A DNA stretch of 64,000 nt from Bacteroidota bacterium. Lineage in GTDB: Bacteria; Bacteroidota; Bacteroidia; Chitinophagales; LD1. Where the stretch lies: NCBI GenBank assembly GCA_947476645.1, contig CANJRM010000003.1, positions 1-64,000 on the forward strand, written 5' to 3'. The notes under the pieces are model-generated. The model did not search any database, had not been told where the DNA came from, and saw nothing but the letters and a program-made list of their open reading frames with translations. Numbering within the stretch: position 1 is the stretch's first letter; the number at the start of each line of letters is the position of its first letter. Below are positions 1-9,535 of this stretch, piece by piece. Both the position numbers and the translations under genes were made by a program.

Positions 1-390
1 GAATCAATTGATAAGAAAACCCCTACCGAAGAAAGTTACTGCGGTATTTGTTACGGTCTTTGCTGTAATTATGACGAAGGCAACTGGGCAAAACTGAAAC
101 ATGTGGTGAAATCAAAGAATTATTTGAACAATGCAGTGGAGCGCGACCCCAAAAATCCTGAACTCCGCTTCATGCGCTTCATGCTCGAACATTTTCTTCC
201 TTCATTCCTCGGCTTCAATAAACACATTCCTGATGATTTAAAAGTGGTGTTCTCCAATCCAACATTTATTGATGAAAATCCGCGAATGAAAAAACTGGCA
301 ATTGACTTTTTACTCTGGACAAAACGCTGCACTCCCGAGCAAACCAAACAACTCGAATCGCAGTTGGCTACGCTCAATAAAAAAATGTAG
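1..390 (+). CDS. Hypothetical protein, 3' part of a gene entering from the left edge
   Basis: Frame 1 is open from base 1 (ESIDKKTPTEESYCGICYGLCCNYDEGNWAKLKHVVKSKNYLNNAVERDPKNPELRF...) to the stop at 388-390; TPR-like flavour only. Confidence 0.6.
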   Translation, partial: ESIDKKTPTEESYCGICYGLCCNYDEGNWAKLKHVVKSKNYLNNAVERDPKNPELRFMRFMLEHFLPSFLGFNKHIPDDLKVVFSNPTFIDENPRMKKLAIDFLLWTKRCTPEQTKQLESQLATLNKKM

Positions 391-417
391 ACTTTATTGG
401 TTTTTGCATTTGGTATT

Positions 418-452
418 GTCTATTGTCTGATGTCTTGTGTCTTGCGTCTAAT
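418..452 (+). repeat. Heptamer tandem repeat, 5 units: gtctatt gtctgat gtcttgt gtcttgc gtctaat
   Basis: Read directly; same 7-bp unit recurs at 32967, 42350 (opposite strand), 52382. Confidence 0.85.
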
Positions 453-480
453 CCTATATTCGACCAAAATTTTTTGAGAC

Positions 481-2448
481 ATGAATAAACGTTCACTTTT
501 TATTCTGTGGGCAATACTTATTGCTGCGGTTTTCTTTGGTTATAAGAATCACTTCGAAAATCCTTTTGAGTTTGACGATGACCACACCATTGTTTCTAAT
601 TCTTACATCCGCGACATCAAAAACATTCCGTTGTTTTTCACCGATGCCACCACCACAAGTTCGCTTCCCGCTAATCAGGCGTATCGTCCGGGCTTAACTA
701 TCCTGAATACGATTGATTATTGGTTGGCTGGCAAGCCCGAACCAATGCCGTTTGTTTACCACGTGCACATTTTCATTTCGTTTTTAGTATTGGGTCTGCT
801 CATTTATTTCTTTTCGCTGAAGATTTTTGACACTGCGCTCAACAATCCATTCAATCCTTACATAGCTTTTCTCACATCCGCGGTATTTTTATTGCACACC
901 GCCAATGCCGAAACCATTAACTACATTATTTCGCGCTCCGATGGCTCCAGCACTTTATGGATTCTGATATCGCTTTGCGTTTTTATTTTCTTAAAAGACC
1001 TGCGCAAGTATCAACTCTATCTTATTCCTATGGCTTGCGCGTTTTTTGTAAAAGAAACAGGCGTGTTGGTCGCGCCTTTTGTGTTTCTCTACGTTTTCTT
1101 TTTTGAAGAAAACAATTCATTACAAAATGTATCGAAGCCAAATACGTGGGTGAAGATTTTGATTTCTGTTCTGCCTGCATTTTTCCTCGCTGCATTTCTG
1201 TTTTGGTTTGCCAAACACATGACACCACCCACCTGGACCTCTGGCGGTTTCAATAAGTTCGAGTATCTCCTCACCGAAACCTTTGTGTATGTGCACTACG
1301 TCAAAAATTATTTTCTGCCTTTCGATTTATCTGCCGATACCGACTGGGGATTGATTAAGAATTGGTATGACGACCGTGTGTTTATCGGTTTGGCATTTAT
1401 TACCGTTACACTTTTCATTGCCTATCGTGCATCGCTGCAAATGAAAACACGACCGATTGCTTTTGGTATCCTTTGGTTTTATCTTGCGCTGCTTCCTACT
1501 TCCAGTATTTTCCCTTTTGCCGAAGTGCTCAACGACCACCGCGTGTTCTTTCCTTACATCGGTTTAACCATTGCCTGCGTTTGGGCTTTGTATCTGTTGT
1601 ATTTGAAGTATGAAGAAACATTGGAGCGAATTCCATTTTCAAAAGTCGGAATCAGTTTGACGATTGCTTTATTTTTTGCCGCACATGTGTATGGTTTACG
1701 TACGCGCTGCGAAGTTTGGAGTAGTGGCGAAAAGCTTTGGTATGATGTAACCATCAAATCTCCAAAGAATGGTCGTGGCTTAATGAACTACGGAAACGTG
1801 TTGATGGGTAAAGGCGATTACAAAGGGGCAGAAGAATATTTTTTAAAGGCAAAACAGGAATGGCCTTACTACTCTTATATCTACATTAACCTTGGTGTGC
1901 TTTATAATGCGCAGGGAAAAACTGCCGAAGCAGAAAACAATTTCAAATACGGTATGCAGTTGAATGCTTACAACCCGAATGCGTATTTCTATTACTCGAA
2001 TATGCTCAAAATGAACGGGCGCATCAGCGAAGCACTTGCAATGGTTGACCAGGGATTGAAATTAAGTCCTAAGCATCCTGCGTTGGTTAATCTTCATGCT
2101 GAATTAACTACAAACCCTGCTTACAACGCAAGCATTAAAAACAAAACAGAGTTGCTGGAGAATTTATGCAAAACAAATCCTACTCCCGAAAACTATCTGA
2201 ACCTCAGTTTAGAATATTACAATCAGGCAAAGTATCTCGATTGTGTTCACGCAGCCGAAGAAGCATTAAAACTTCGCCCGGGTTACGATTTGGCTTACAA
2301 CAATATTTGCAGTGCTTACAACAATTTGCACGAATGGGATAAAGCCATTGAAGCGGGAAAGAAAGCGGTGGAAGCAAACCCGCAAAATCAATTAGCTAAA
2401 AACAATTTGCAGGCAGCCATTGATGCAAAGAAGAGTGAAGGAAAGTAA
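481..2448 (+). CDS. Polytopic membrane protein with C-terminal TPR repeats (TMTC/O-mannosyltransferase-like architecture)
   Basis: Many hydrophobic segments in the N-terminal half; C-terminal TPR motifs (GDYKGAEEYFLKAKQEWP, EWDKAIEAGKKAVEANPQNQLAKNN). Confidence 0.75.
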   Translation: MNKRSLFILWAILIAAVFFGYKNHFENPFEFDDDHTIVSNSYIRDIKNIPLFFTDATTTSSLPANQAYRPGLTILNTIDYWLAGKPEPMPFVYHVHIFISFLVLGLLIYFFSLKIFDTALNNPFNPYIAFLTSAVFLLHTANAETINYIISRSDGSSTLWILISLCVFIFLKDLRKYQLYLIPMACAFFVKETGVLVAPFVFLYVFFFEENNSLQNVSKPNTWVKILISVLPAFFLAAFLFWFAKHMTPPTWTSGGFNKFEYLLTETFVYVHYVKNYFLPFDLSADTDWGLIKNWYDDRVFIGLAFITVTLFIAYRASLQMKTRPIAFGILWFYLALLPTSSIFPFAEVLNDHRVFFPYIGLTIACVWALYLLYLKYEETLERIPFSKVGISLTIALFFAAHVYGLRTRCEVWSSGEKLWYDVTIKSPKNGRGLMNYGNVLMGKGDYKGAEEYFLKAKQEWPYYSYIYINLGVLYNAQGKTAEAENNFKYGMQLNAYNPNAYFYYSNMLKMNGRISEALAMVDQGLKLSPKHPALVNLHAELTTNPAYNASIKNKTELLENLCKTNPTPENYLNLSLEYYNQAKYLDCVHAAEEALKLRPGYDLAYNNICSAYNNLHEWDKAIEAGKKAVEANPQNQLAKNNLQAAIDAKKSEGK

Positions 2449-2468
2449 TAAGCAAAAACAAAACACGT

Positions 2469-4226
2469 ATGATAATTCTCGGTTTCAATTGTTACGGACA
2501 CGACTCGGCAGCGAGTTTGGTAATTGATGGCAAAGTTGTTTTTGCAGTAGAAGAGGAGCGCTTGAACCGCAAAAAGCATTATGGCGGCATTCCGCAAAAA
2601 GCTATTCAGGCCTGTTTCGATTTTGCCAAAATTGATTTAGCCGATGTTGACCACGTTACTTTTTTTTGGAAACCATCTATCTCTTATTCAAAAGTTCCTG
2701 TTTTCCTTTTTAAGTTTTGGGATAAAATTCCTACGCTGCTTCGCGAGCAACGCAGTTTTACCGTTGAAGAAAACCTCGGCATGTTGAACTATCTCAAAGA
2801 CATGAACCGTTTGGATAAAACACTGAAAGAAATTTTTCCAACCACTCGCCCAACAAAATTTAAGTTCCATCAAATGGAACATCACTTGTGCCATGCAGCA
2901 AGTGCGTTCTATCCTTCGCCATTTGAAGAGAGCGCTATTCTCACTATTGATGGTGCAGGTGAATGGACAACTTCACTAACCGGTTACGGAAAAGGAACAC
3001 AGATAAAGAAGTTGATGGAAGTGGTAACTCCACATTCGCTTGGTGCTTTCTATCAGGCAATTTCGCGCCATCTCGGTTTCAAGTTGATTGAAGGTCCCGG
3101 AAAATTAATGGGACTTGCTTCTTATGGCAAGCATAACAGCGAAGAATACATCAAGATGAAACCACTTGTAAAACTAACCGATGAAGGCGGCTTTGAAATT
3201 GACATGAGCTACTTCTGTTATCACTACACGCGTAAGACTCCTGTCACCAAAAAATTTACTGACTTATTCGGAGCATCAAAAACAGAAGGCAAAGACTGGA
3301 CAGAAAAAGAATTGAATGTTGCGGCAGCCGCGCAACAAATTGTAGAAGATGTAATTCTGCACATGTGCCGTAAACTGAAAGAAAAAACCAAGAGCGAAAA
3401 TATTTGCATTGCGGGCGGTGTTGGCTTGAACAGCGTTGCCAATGGCTTAATAGCGAAGCACGAAATTTTTAAAAACATTTTCATTCAGCCTGCTGCGGGA
3501 GATTCAGGAACAGCGTTGGGAAGTGCTTTGTTGTATCAACATCAGGTGTTGAATCAGCCGCGCAACTTTGTAATGGAAACCGCTTTTCTTGGTAATGGTT
3601 ATGAAGAAGCAGATTACGAAGCCGCTCTCAAGCAATTCGATTTGCCTTATGTGCAAACTAAAAAGAACTACGCAAAATTTGCTGCAAAGAAATTAGCCGA
3701 GGGAAAAATACTCGGATGGTTTCAGGGCAGAATGGAGTTTGGTCCGCGCGCACTTGGCAACAGAAGCATCATCGGTTCACCATTGGTAAAGGACATGAAA
3801 GAAGTGTTGAACGCGCGTGTAAAATTCCGTGAAGGTTTTCGTCCGTTTGCAGCTATTGTATTGGAAGAAGACTGCGGAAAATATTTCGATTGTGCCTATC
3901 CCAATCCTTATATGCTTTTGGTTTACAACGTGCTTCCCGAATATCTCGGTAAACTTCCTGCCATTACACACGTTGATAATTCGGTGCGCATCCAAACGGT
4001 AAACGAAACTGAAAATCCTCAACTGCGCGAATTGCTTTCCGCTTTTAAAGATGAAACAGAATATTCTGTTCTCGTAAATACATCGTTCAACATTAGAGGA
4101 GAACCTATTGTTTGTTCTCCTTACGATGCTGTGCGCAGTTTCTCATTGGCAGATATAGATTATCTGGTAATGGGGAATTTTGTAGTGGCGAAAAAAGGGG
4201 ATGAGAAAAGTTTGGAAGGATTGTAA
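2469..4226 (+). CDS. Carbamoyltransferase (NodU/CmcH family)
   Basis: MIILGFNCYGHDSAASLVIDGKVVFAVEEERLNRKKH; HHLCHAASAFYPSPFEESAILTIDGAGEW; GRMEFGPRALGNRSI; VNTSFNIRGEPIVCSP. Confidence 0.95.
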   Translation: MIILGFNCYGHDSAASLVIDGKVVFAVEEERLNRKKHYGGIPQKAIQACFDFAKIDLADVDHVTFFWKPSISYSKVPVFLFKFWDKIPTLLREQRSFTVEENLGMLNYLKDMNRLDKTLKEIFPTTRPTKFKFHQMEHHLCHAASAFYPSPFEESAILTIDGAGEWTTSLTGYGKGTQIKKLMEVVTPHSLGAFYQAISRHLGFKLIEGPGKLMGLASYGKHNSEEYIKMKPLVKLTDEGGFEIDMSYFCYHYTRKTPVTKKFTDLFGASKTEGKDWTEKELNVAAAAQQIVEDVILHMCRKLKEKTKSENICIAGGVGLNSVANGLIAKHEIFKNIFIQPAAGDSGTALGSALLYQHQVLNQPRNFVMETAFLGNGYEEADYEAALKQFDLPYVQTKKNYAKFAAKKLAEGKILGWFQGRMEFGPRALGNRSIIGSPLVKDMKEVLNARVKFREGFRPFAAIVLEEDCGKYFDCAYPNPYMLLVYNVLPEYLGKLPAITHVDNSVRIQTVNETENPQLRELLSAFKDETEYSVLVNTSFNIRGEPIVCSPYDAVRSFSLADIDYLVMGNFVVAKKGDEKSLEGL

Positions 4227-4228
4227 TT

Positions 4229-5497
4229 CTATATGCCTGACGGCAAAAAGCCGACTAACATCAGCAGGTAACCAATAACACCGCTAACCAAAATCCAGGC
4301 AATCATATTTGCATTGAACTTCTTCATGGCTATTGCAGAAATTGCAATCCAGATAAGCGGAAATAAATCGGCATGGCTCAGTGAATCTTCTGTCATTGGG
4401 AAATAAATTGACCCAAGTGTAAACAGAAAAAGATTTGCCACTACTCCAACCACTGCAGCAGTAACGAATCCTAAAACTTGCTTTATGGTTTTGTTTTCCA
4501 GAGTCATTTCAACCACAGGTGCACCAATTAAAATAAACGCAAACGAAGGAAGAAAAGTGAAGTAGGTAGTAATAAGTAAACCCACTGCGCCTGCAAAAAT
4601 ATTCTGATGAAATTCGTTGTATGCCCCTATGAAGCCAACATAACTCAACACCATAATCAATGGTCCCGGAGTTGTTTCGCCAAGTGCCAACCCATCTACC
4701 ATTTGCGATTGAGTAAGCCAGTGTAATTTCTCTACCGCATGTTGCGATACATAAACCAACACTGAATACGCTCCGCCAAAAGTTACTAATGCCGACTGCG
4801 TAAAGAACAAACTCATTTTGCTGAAGAAAGCAGAAACATAACTAACCCCCGCAAATGGAATCAACCAAAGCAAAAAGAAAAGGATTGTGTAAATGATTGT
4901 TCGCGTCCTCAGTTTCTTGTCGAACGAAATAGCAGAGGAGGATTCACTTTCGTTTTTGTTTTTGAAAAAATGCTGATAGAAAATTCCAAACAAAATCACG
5001 ACAAGAATTAATAACGGATAAGGAATTTTTAGAAAGAGCAAAGCGCAAAGCGAGAGAACAGCAACAGCATAATCAACTTTTGTTTTCAATGCTTTTTGCC
5101 CAATTTTTATTACTGCTAATAAAACAATCGCTACTACCGCTGGTTTTATTCCGTAGAAAATTGCCTGAGCAAAATGGGTGTTGCCGTATGTTACATAGAC
5201 TATGCTTAAACCAAGCAGAATGAAAACCGAAGGAAGAATGAAAAGCATTCCGGCAATTACACCGCCCCATACTCCGTGCATCAACCAGCCCATGTAAGTT
5301 GCCAATTGTTGGGCTTCGGGTCCGGGTAACAACATGCAGTAATTCAGCGCGTGAAGAAATTTCGATTCAGTTATCCATTTCTTTTTCTCCACTAAGTATT
5401 CGTGCATAATGGCAATTTGCCCTGCCGGTCCGCCAAAACTTATGAAGCCCAGTTTCAACCAAAACAGAAATGCTTGTTTGAAAGAAACTTTATTCAT
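4229..5497 (-). CDS. chrA: Chromate transporter (CHR family, two-domain)
   Basis: FGGPAGQIAIMHEYLVEKKKWI, LLPGPEAQQLATYMGW, second half FGGAYSVLVYV...LGETTPGPLIMV. Confidence 0.9.
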   Translation of the reverse strand: MNKVSFKQAFLFWLKLGFISFGGPAGQIAIMHEYLVEKKKWITESKFLHALNYCMLLPGPEAQQLATYMGWLMHGVWGGVIAGMLFILPSVFILLGLSIVYVTYGNTHFAQAIFYGIKPAVVAIVLLAVIKIGQKALKTKVDYAVAVLSLCALLFLKIPYPLLILVVILFGIFYQHFFKNKNESESSSAISFDKKLRTRTIIYTILFFLLWLIPFAGVSYVSAFFSKMSLFFTQSALVTFGGAYSVLVYVSQHAVEKLHWLTQSQMVDGLALGETTPGPLIMVLSYVGFIGAYNEFHQNIFAGAVGLLITTYFTFLPSFAFILIGAPVVEMTLENKTIKQVLGFVTAAVVGVVANLFLFTLGSIYFPMTEDSLSHADLFPLIWIAISAIAMKKFNANMIAWILVSGVIGYLLMLVGFLPSGI

Positions 5498-5838
5498 GCA
5501 GCATCAAATTTTTTAAACGCAAAAAACACAGCACATAAAACAAAGAAGAAACTCACGATATAGTTCCATTTAATTTCTTCTTTCAAATAGAAAGTGGCAA
5601 ACACCACAAATACGCAAAGTGTAACAACTTCCTGAATTATTTTTAATTGGTAAGCCGTGAACGTGCCGCTTAAATATCCGCCACGGTTGGCAGGCACCAT
5701 CAAACAATACTCGAAAAATGCGATGCCCCAACTGATAAGAATGGCTTTCCATAAGGGCAGATCTTTTATTTTTAAATTACCATACCAGGCAACAGTCATA
5801 AACACATTTGAAGCTATAAGCAGAAGAATAGTTTGCAT
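5494..5838 (-). CDS. DMT-family small membrane protein (DUF486)
   Basis: TVAWYGNLKIKDLPLWKAILISWGIAFFEYCLMVPANRGGY; overlaps chrA start (ATGA-type). Confidence 0.85.
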   Translation of the reverse strand: MQTILLLIASNVFMTVAWYGNLKIKDLPLWKAILISWGIAFFEYCLMVPANRGGYLSGTFTAYQLKIIQEVVTLCVFVVFATFYLKEEIKWNYIVSFFFVLCAVFFAFKKFDAA

Positions 5839-5892
5839 AAAATTATTTTCAGCGAAGTTGAAAAACTTAGCTGAAAATAATTGTGGTTGTTA

Positions 5893-7266
5893 CTATGCGT
5901 GAGCATTTGCCTGCGAAATTATTTGTATTGCCACTTGCTCTGCCTGTGTTCTTATTTCACGAATAGCAGTGCTTTCCCATTCCATGGCTTTGCGCAATGG
6001 ACCTACGGCAAAAATATTTTCCAGAACATTTCCATTCTGTTGAATTAGTTCTCCGGCTGCACCTGTTACAATTCCTATATTATGCTTGTCCTTTTTTATC
6101 CAACCTTTCGATAGGAGATTTTTGAAAAGTGGATTGTCGCATTTTTCGTAATCGCCCGAAGGACCCGTGCAATTGATAATACGATTTACTATTACCGAGT
6201 TTGAATCTGAAGCATCTTTATAAGAAACCAGAAAACCGTTTTCGGTTTTCAATACATCTGTAATTGTTCCTTTTAGTATTTCAAATTTGTTTTCTGAAAT
6301 CAGTTCACTGATTTCGTTATGCGAAGCAGGCGGCATACGATGGCGGTGAATGTCCCAGTATATGCGATACTTATTTAGAAAAGCGCTTTTTGATTCATCA
6401 CTCAGTGCTTGCCAAATTTTTGTGGTTACAGGTCTCAGCGCTTCGATAACTGAACGCCAATCGAGATTTTGTGATTTTGCTTTTTCAACTTCTTCTAAAA
6501 TATTGGCATCGAGTTGCTCAATACTTTCATTTGAAATTTCTCTTTCAATTTTATAAGCAGGTGAATGTTTATGTGGTCGCGGTAGCAAACCATTACGCGA
6601 TAACGCAAAAACTTTAGCCGTGTGATTTTTCTTTTTCAAACTTACCACATGGTCAACCATTGTTAATCCGGTTCCAATTAAAAGCACCGATTCTTCAGCA
6701 GAAATATTTTCTAACGGATTTTTGTTCCATGGATTTGAAACATAACTTTCTCCAAGAACCTGAATTGCTTCTTTTGAAATTACATCAGCCGGTTTTTCAT
6801 TTCCTGTAGCAAGAATTACTACATCCGCAGTTATTTCCCTTCCATCTTCTTGTTTTAATAGATAGTTTCCTTCTGGTGTTTTTGCAATATTTTCAGTTGC
6901 TGTTGAAACTGTTTCACATAAAACACCGTTCTGTTTTTTCACAACGGCATCCTTAATACTTGTTTCCAAATATTCACCATACCATCTGCGCGAAACAAAA
7001 CTCTCGTGAGTAATTTCTTCACAGCTCTTTTTGTTTTCCAAAATCCAATTGTAAAAATCGTCATCATTATCATTGTATAAGCTCATTCTGCCGGCATATA
7101 CATTCAAGGGTTCATAATCTAGCTGACTTGAATAGGCTGCTCCACGATAGAGTCCTTCATTTCTTTTTTCAATCAAAAAAATACTCGCAGGCTGCTGTAA
7201 TTTCTTCAGCAAATTGATGGCGGTTATAGTTCCGCTGGCTCCTGCGCCTATAATGGCAATACGCAT
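5893..7266 (-). CDS. FAD/NAD(P)-binding oxidoreductase
   Basis: MRIAIIGAGASGTITAINLL Rossmann motif at N-terminus; ATG at 7266 preferred over the longer ORF start at 7335. Confidence 0.85.
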   Translation of the reverse strand: MRIAIIGAGASGTITAINLLKKLQQPASIFLIEKRNEGLYRGAAYSSQLDYEPLNVYAGRMSLYNDNDDDFYNWILENKKSCEEITHESFVSRRWYGEYLETSIKDAVVKKQNGVLCETVSTATENIAKTPEGNYLLKQEDGREITADVVILATGNEKPADVISKEAIQVLGESYVSNPWNKNPLENISAEESVLLIGTGLTMVDHVVSLKKKNHTAKVFALSRNGLLPRPHKHSPAYKIEREISNESIEQLDANILEEVEKAKSQNLDWRSVIEALRPVTTKIWQALSDESKSAFLNKYRIYWDIHRHRMPPASHNEISELISENKFEILKGTITDVLKTENGFLVSYKDASDSNSVIVNRIINCTGPSGDYEKCDNPLFKNLLSKGWIKKDKHNIGIVTGAAGELIQQNGNVLENIFAVGPLRKAMEWESTAIREIRTQAEQVAIQIISQANAHA

Positions 7267-7279
7267 TTTTAGAAGTTTT

Positions 7280-8149
7280 TTAGTGTAACGATTTGTAGAT
7301 ATTAAAAAGACTGGTAAGAGTAACCAATGAACCAACCATAATGGTCATAGTTTTCACAGGAATGTATTTAATAATAACAGCACCCAGTGGCGCAGCTACT
7401 ACACCACCAACAATTAATCCAAGTATTGCCTGCCAGTATTGTATAGGGGTAAAGAACAGAAAAACCCCCGTGCTGAAAAACGTAACAAAAAATTCTGCGG
7501 TGTTCACTGTACCAATAGCCGTTTGAGGAGTATGCTGTCCTCGGTTAATGAGATTTGAAGTTACAATCGGCCCCCAACCGCCACCGCCAATGGCATCCAT
7601 AAATCCCCCCGCAAAACCAAGCGCAGGAACATATTTTACCTCTGTAGTATCTTTCTTCTTCTTAAATGCTTTGAATAAAATTACAATGCCCAACACGAGC
7701 AAATAAGCAGAAACATATGGCTTGATAATTTTTCCATCAAATACTTTTGAAATTAAAAACGCACCAAGCACTGCACCTAACACACCGGTTATAACTAAGC
7801 GCAGAAAAAGTCTTTTATCAATATTTCCCAAGGCGATGTGCGATAACCCTGAAACGCCTGTTGTAAAAACTTCAGAAGTATGTGTGCTTGCAGATGCAGC
7901 CACAGGCGATAAACCGAGACCCATCAAGAGAGAGCTACAACTTACCCCGTAGGCCATCCCTAATGCTCCATCAATTATCTGTGCCACAAATCCGGCTAAG
8001 ACAAAAAAGAGAAATTGTGTATCGAAATTTACGGAAAAACCATCGGTAGCGTAATTGAGGGAGACCTTGTAAGCGATAAATGCCACCAAAAGGATTTTCA
8101 ACGAAATGATGGCCGCACCTATAAAACGAAGACGAAGAACTTTTTCCAT
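7280..8149 (-). CDS. Sulfite/organosulfonate exporter TauE/SafE family
   Basis: AGFVAQIIDGALGMAYGVSCSSLLMGLGLSPVAASASTHTSEVF, GGFMDAIGGGGWGPIVTSNLI. Confidence 0.92.
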   Translation of the reverse strand: MEKVLRLRFIGAAIISLKILLVAFIAYKVSLNYATDGFSVNFDTQFLFFVLAGFVAQIIDGALGMAYGVSCSSLLMGLGLSPVAASASTHTSEVFTTGVSGLSHIALGNIDKRLFLRLVITGVLGAVLGAFLISKVFDGKIIKPYVSAYLLVLGIVILFKAFKKKKDTTEVKYVPALGFAGGFMDAIGGGGWGPIVTSNLINRGQHTPQTAIGTVNTAEFFVTFFSTGVFLFFTPIQYWQAILGLIVGGVVAAPLGAVIIKYIPVKTMTIMVGSLVTLTSLFNIYKSLH

Positions 8150-8153
8150 GATT

Positions 8154-8903
8154 CTAGTTTTTGTGTTTCAAAAATATTTTGGTGTGAATGCTGAAGCGGA
8201 AAACATGTCGGCTATAAAAATCGGAGCCGGTACTTCGTTGCTGAAAGATGTGCAGGTAGCCCGCTTCAAATCCAAGCCATTTCAATGGCTCGTAACCCAA
8301 GGCAGCATAAATTCTATTTTGGTCAAACACATTATAAACGATGGTCTTTCCCATTTGAAACATCAATTCATCGGAGAGAATAATTTTTACGCTACTGTAA
8401 TTTTTCTTCCACAATAAAAAATCTGCTTGTAAGCGATACCTGTAGCGGAACGTGTAGGTATATCCCGATTTTAATTCCGTAGATGAGGCATTGTGTATGA
8501 AACGGTTTTCAAAAACATTCCGGTGATACAGAGTAATCTTTTTAAACGATTGCCGAAAAGTTACATCCACCGTTGGACGAAGTTCCGGTATCATTAAGTT
8601 AGATTTGGAATTGGGGTCGTTGGGAAAGTTAAAAAGGCTGACATATCCTCCTCCTATAGTAATGCCTGGTTTGAATCCATAACGAACCATCAGACGCAAC
8701 ACAGCTTGATTTTCTTTTGCCGGACTATCAAATATTCGATTATCAGCTTCGGTGTAAATAGACCAATGCGAATCTATTTGAAGCGTGTTAGTGAGGCGCG
8801 TCCAAGTCAATGCTTGTGTAGTAACCTGTCGGGTTGTTACTGCAGCGTTGGTTAACTGAACTAGTGATAAAAAGAGAAGAACAAGTCGTAAATTTTGTCT
8901 CAT
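8154..8903 (-). CDS. DUF2490 family outer-membrane-like protein
   Basis: Signal peptide; TRLTNTLQIDSHWSIYTEADNRIF..., C-terminal beta-barrel-like pattern. Confidence 0.7.
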   Translation of the reverse strand: MRQNLRLVLLFLSLVQLTNAAVTTRQVTTQALTWTRLTNTLQIDSHWSIYTEADNRIFDSPAKENQAVLRLMVRYGFKPGITIGGGYVSLFNFPNDPNSKSNLMIPELRPTVDVTFRQSFKKITLYHRNVFENRFIHNASSTELKSGYTYTFRYRYRLQADFLLWKKNYSSVKIILSDELMFQMGKTIVYNVFDQNRIYAALGYEPLKWLGFEAGYLHIFQQRSTGSDFYSRHVFRFSIHTKIFLKHKN

Positions 8904-8935
8904 GTTTCATCCATTTATTGTTGTAAAAATATAAA

Positions 8936-8954
8936 CTCTACCGATTTGGTAGAG
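8936..8954. promoter_or_regulatory. Operator-like palindrome CTCTACC-GATTT-GGTAGAG in the divergent intergenic region
   Basis: Perfect 7-bp arms, 5-bp spacer, between DUF2490 (-) and the Rrf2 regulator (+). Confidence 0.75.
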
Positions 8955-8987
8955 AAATAATGCAAAAATATTTTCCATCTTCATTTT

Positions 8988-9428
8988 ATGATTACCAAGA
9001 AATCGAAGTACGCTATTAAGGCGCTTATCTATTTAGCTAAGCAGGAGAAATCGAAACCCGTTTTGATTGAAGAAATTTCTACGGAAGAAAAAATTCCAAA
9101 AAAGTTTCTCGAAGCTATTTTGCTTGAATTGCGCAAAGCAGGAATTCTCGGCAGTAAGAAGGGCAAAGGCGGTGGCTATTATTTACTGAAACCTGCGAGC
9201 GATATAAGCATGGCTGATGTAATGCGGTTGTTTGACGGAGCTATTGCGCTGGTGCCTTGTGTGGCACATAAATATTATGAGCCCTGTGAAGAATGTATTG
9301 ATGAAATCACTTGCCCAATCCGCGAAGTGTTTCGGGTAATAAGAGAGCAAACAGTTGCTACACTCAAAGACAATACTTTTGCTGAACTCTTGCTGAAAGA
9401 AAAAAAACTGAAGCGATACAGGAAATAA
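8988..9428 (+). CDS. Rrf2 family transcriptional regulator
   Basis: MITKKSKYAIKALIYLAKQ...IPKKFLEAILLELRKAGILGSKKGKGGGYYLLKP; cysteines CVAHKYYEPCEECIDEITC. Confidence 0.93.
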   Translation: MITKKSKYAIKALIYLAKQEKSKPVLIEEISTEEKIPKKFLEAILLELRKAGILGSKKGKGGGYYLLKPASDISMADVMRLFDGAIALVPCVAHKYYEPCEECIDEITCPIREVFRVIREQTVATLKDNTFAELLLKEKKLKRYRK

Positions 9429-9535
9429 TTTCTGTTTGACTAACCTGTTTTAACTCAACACTTTTTCGTTTCGTAAAAATTCTGATTTTCGCCCCGCTTA
9501 TTTTTACAACTAACTTATAACCAACAATCATTTTT

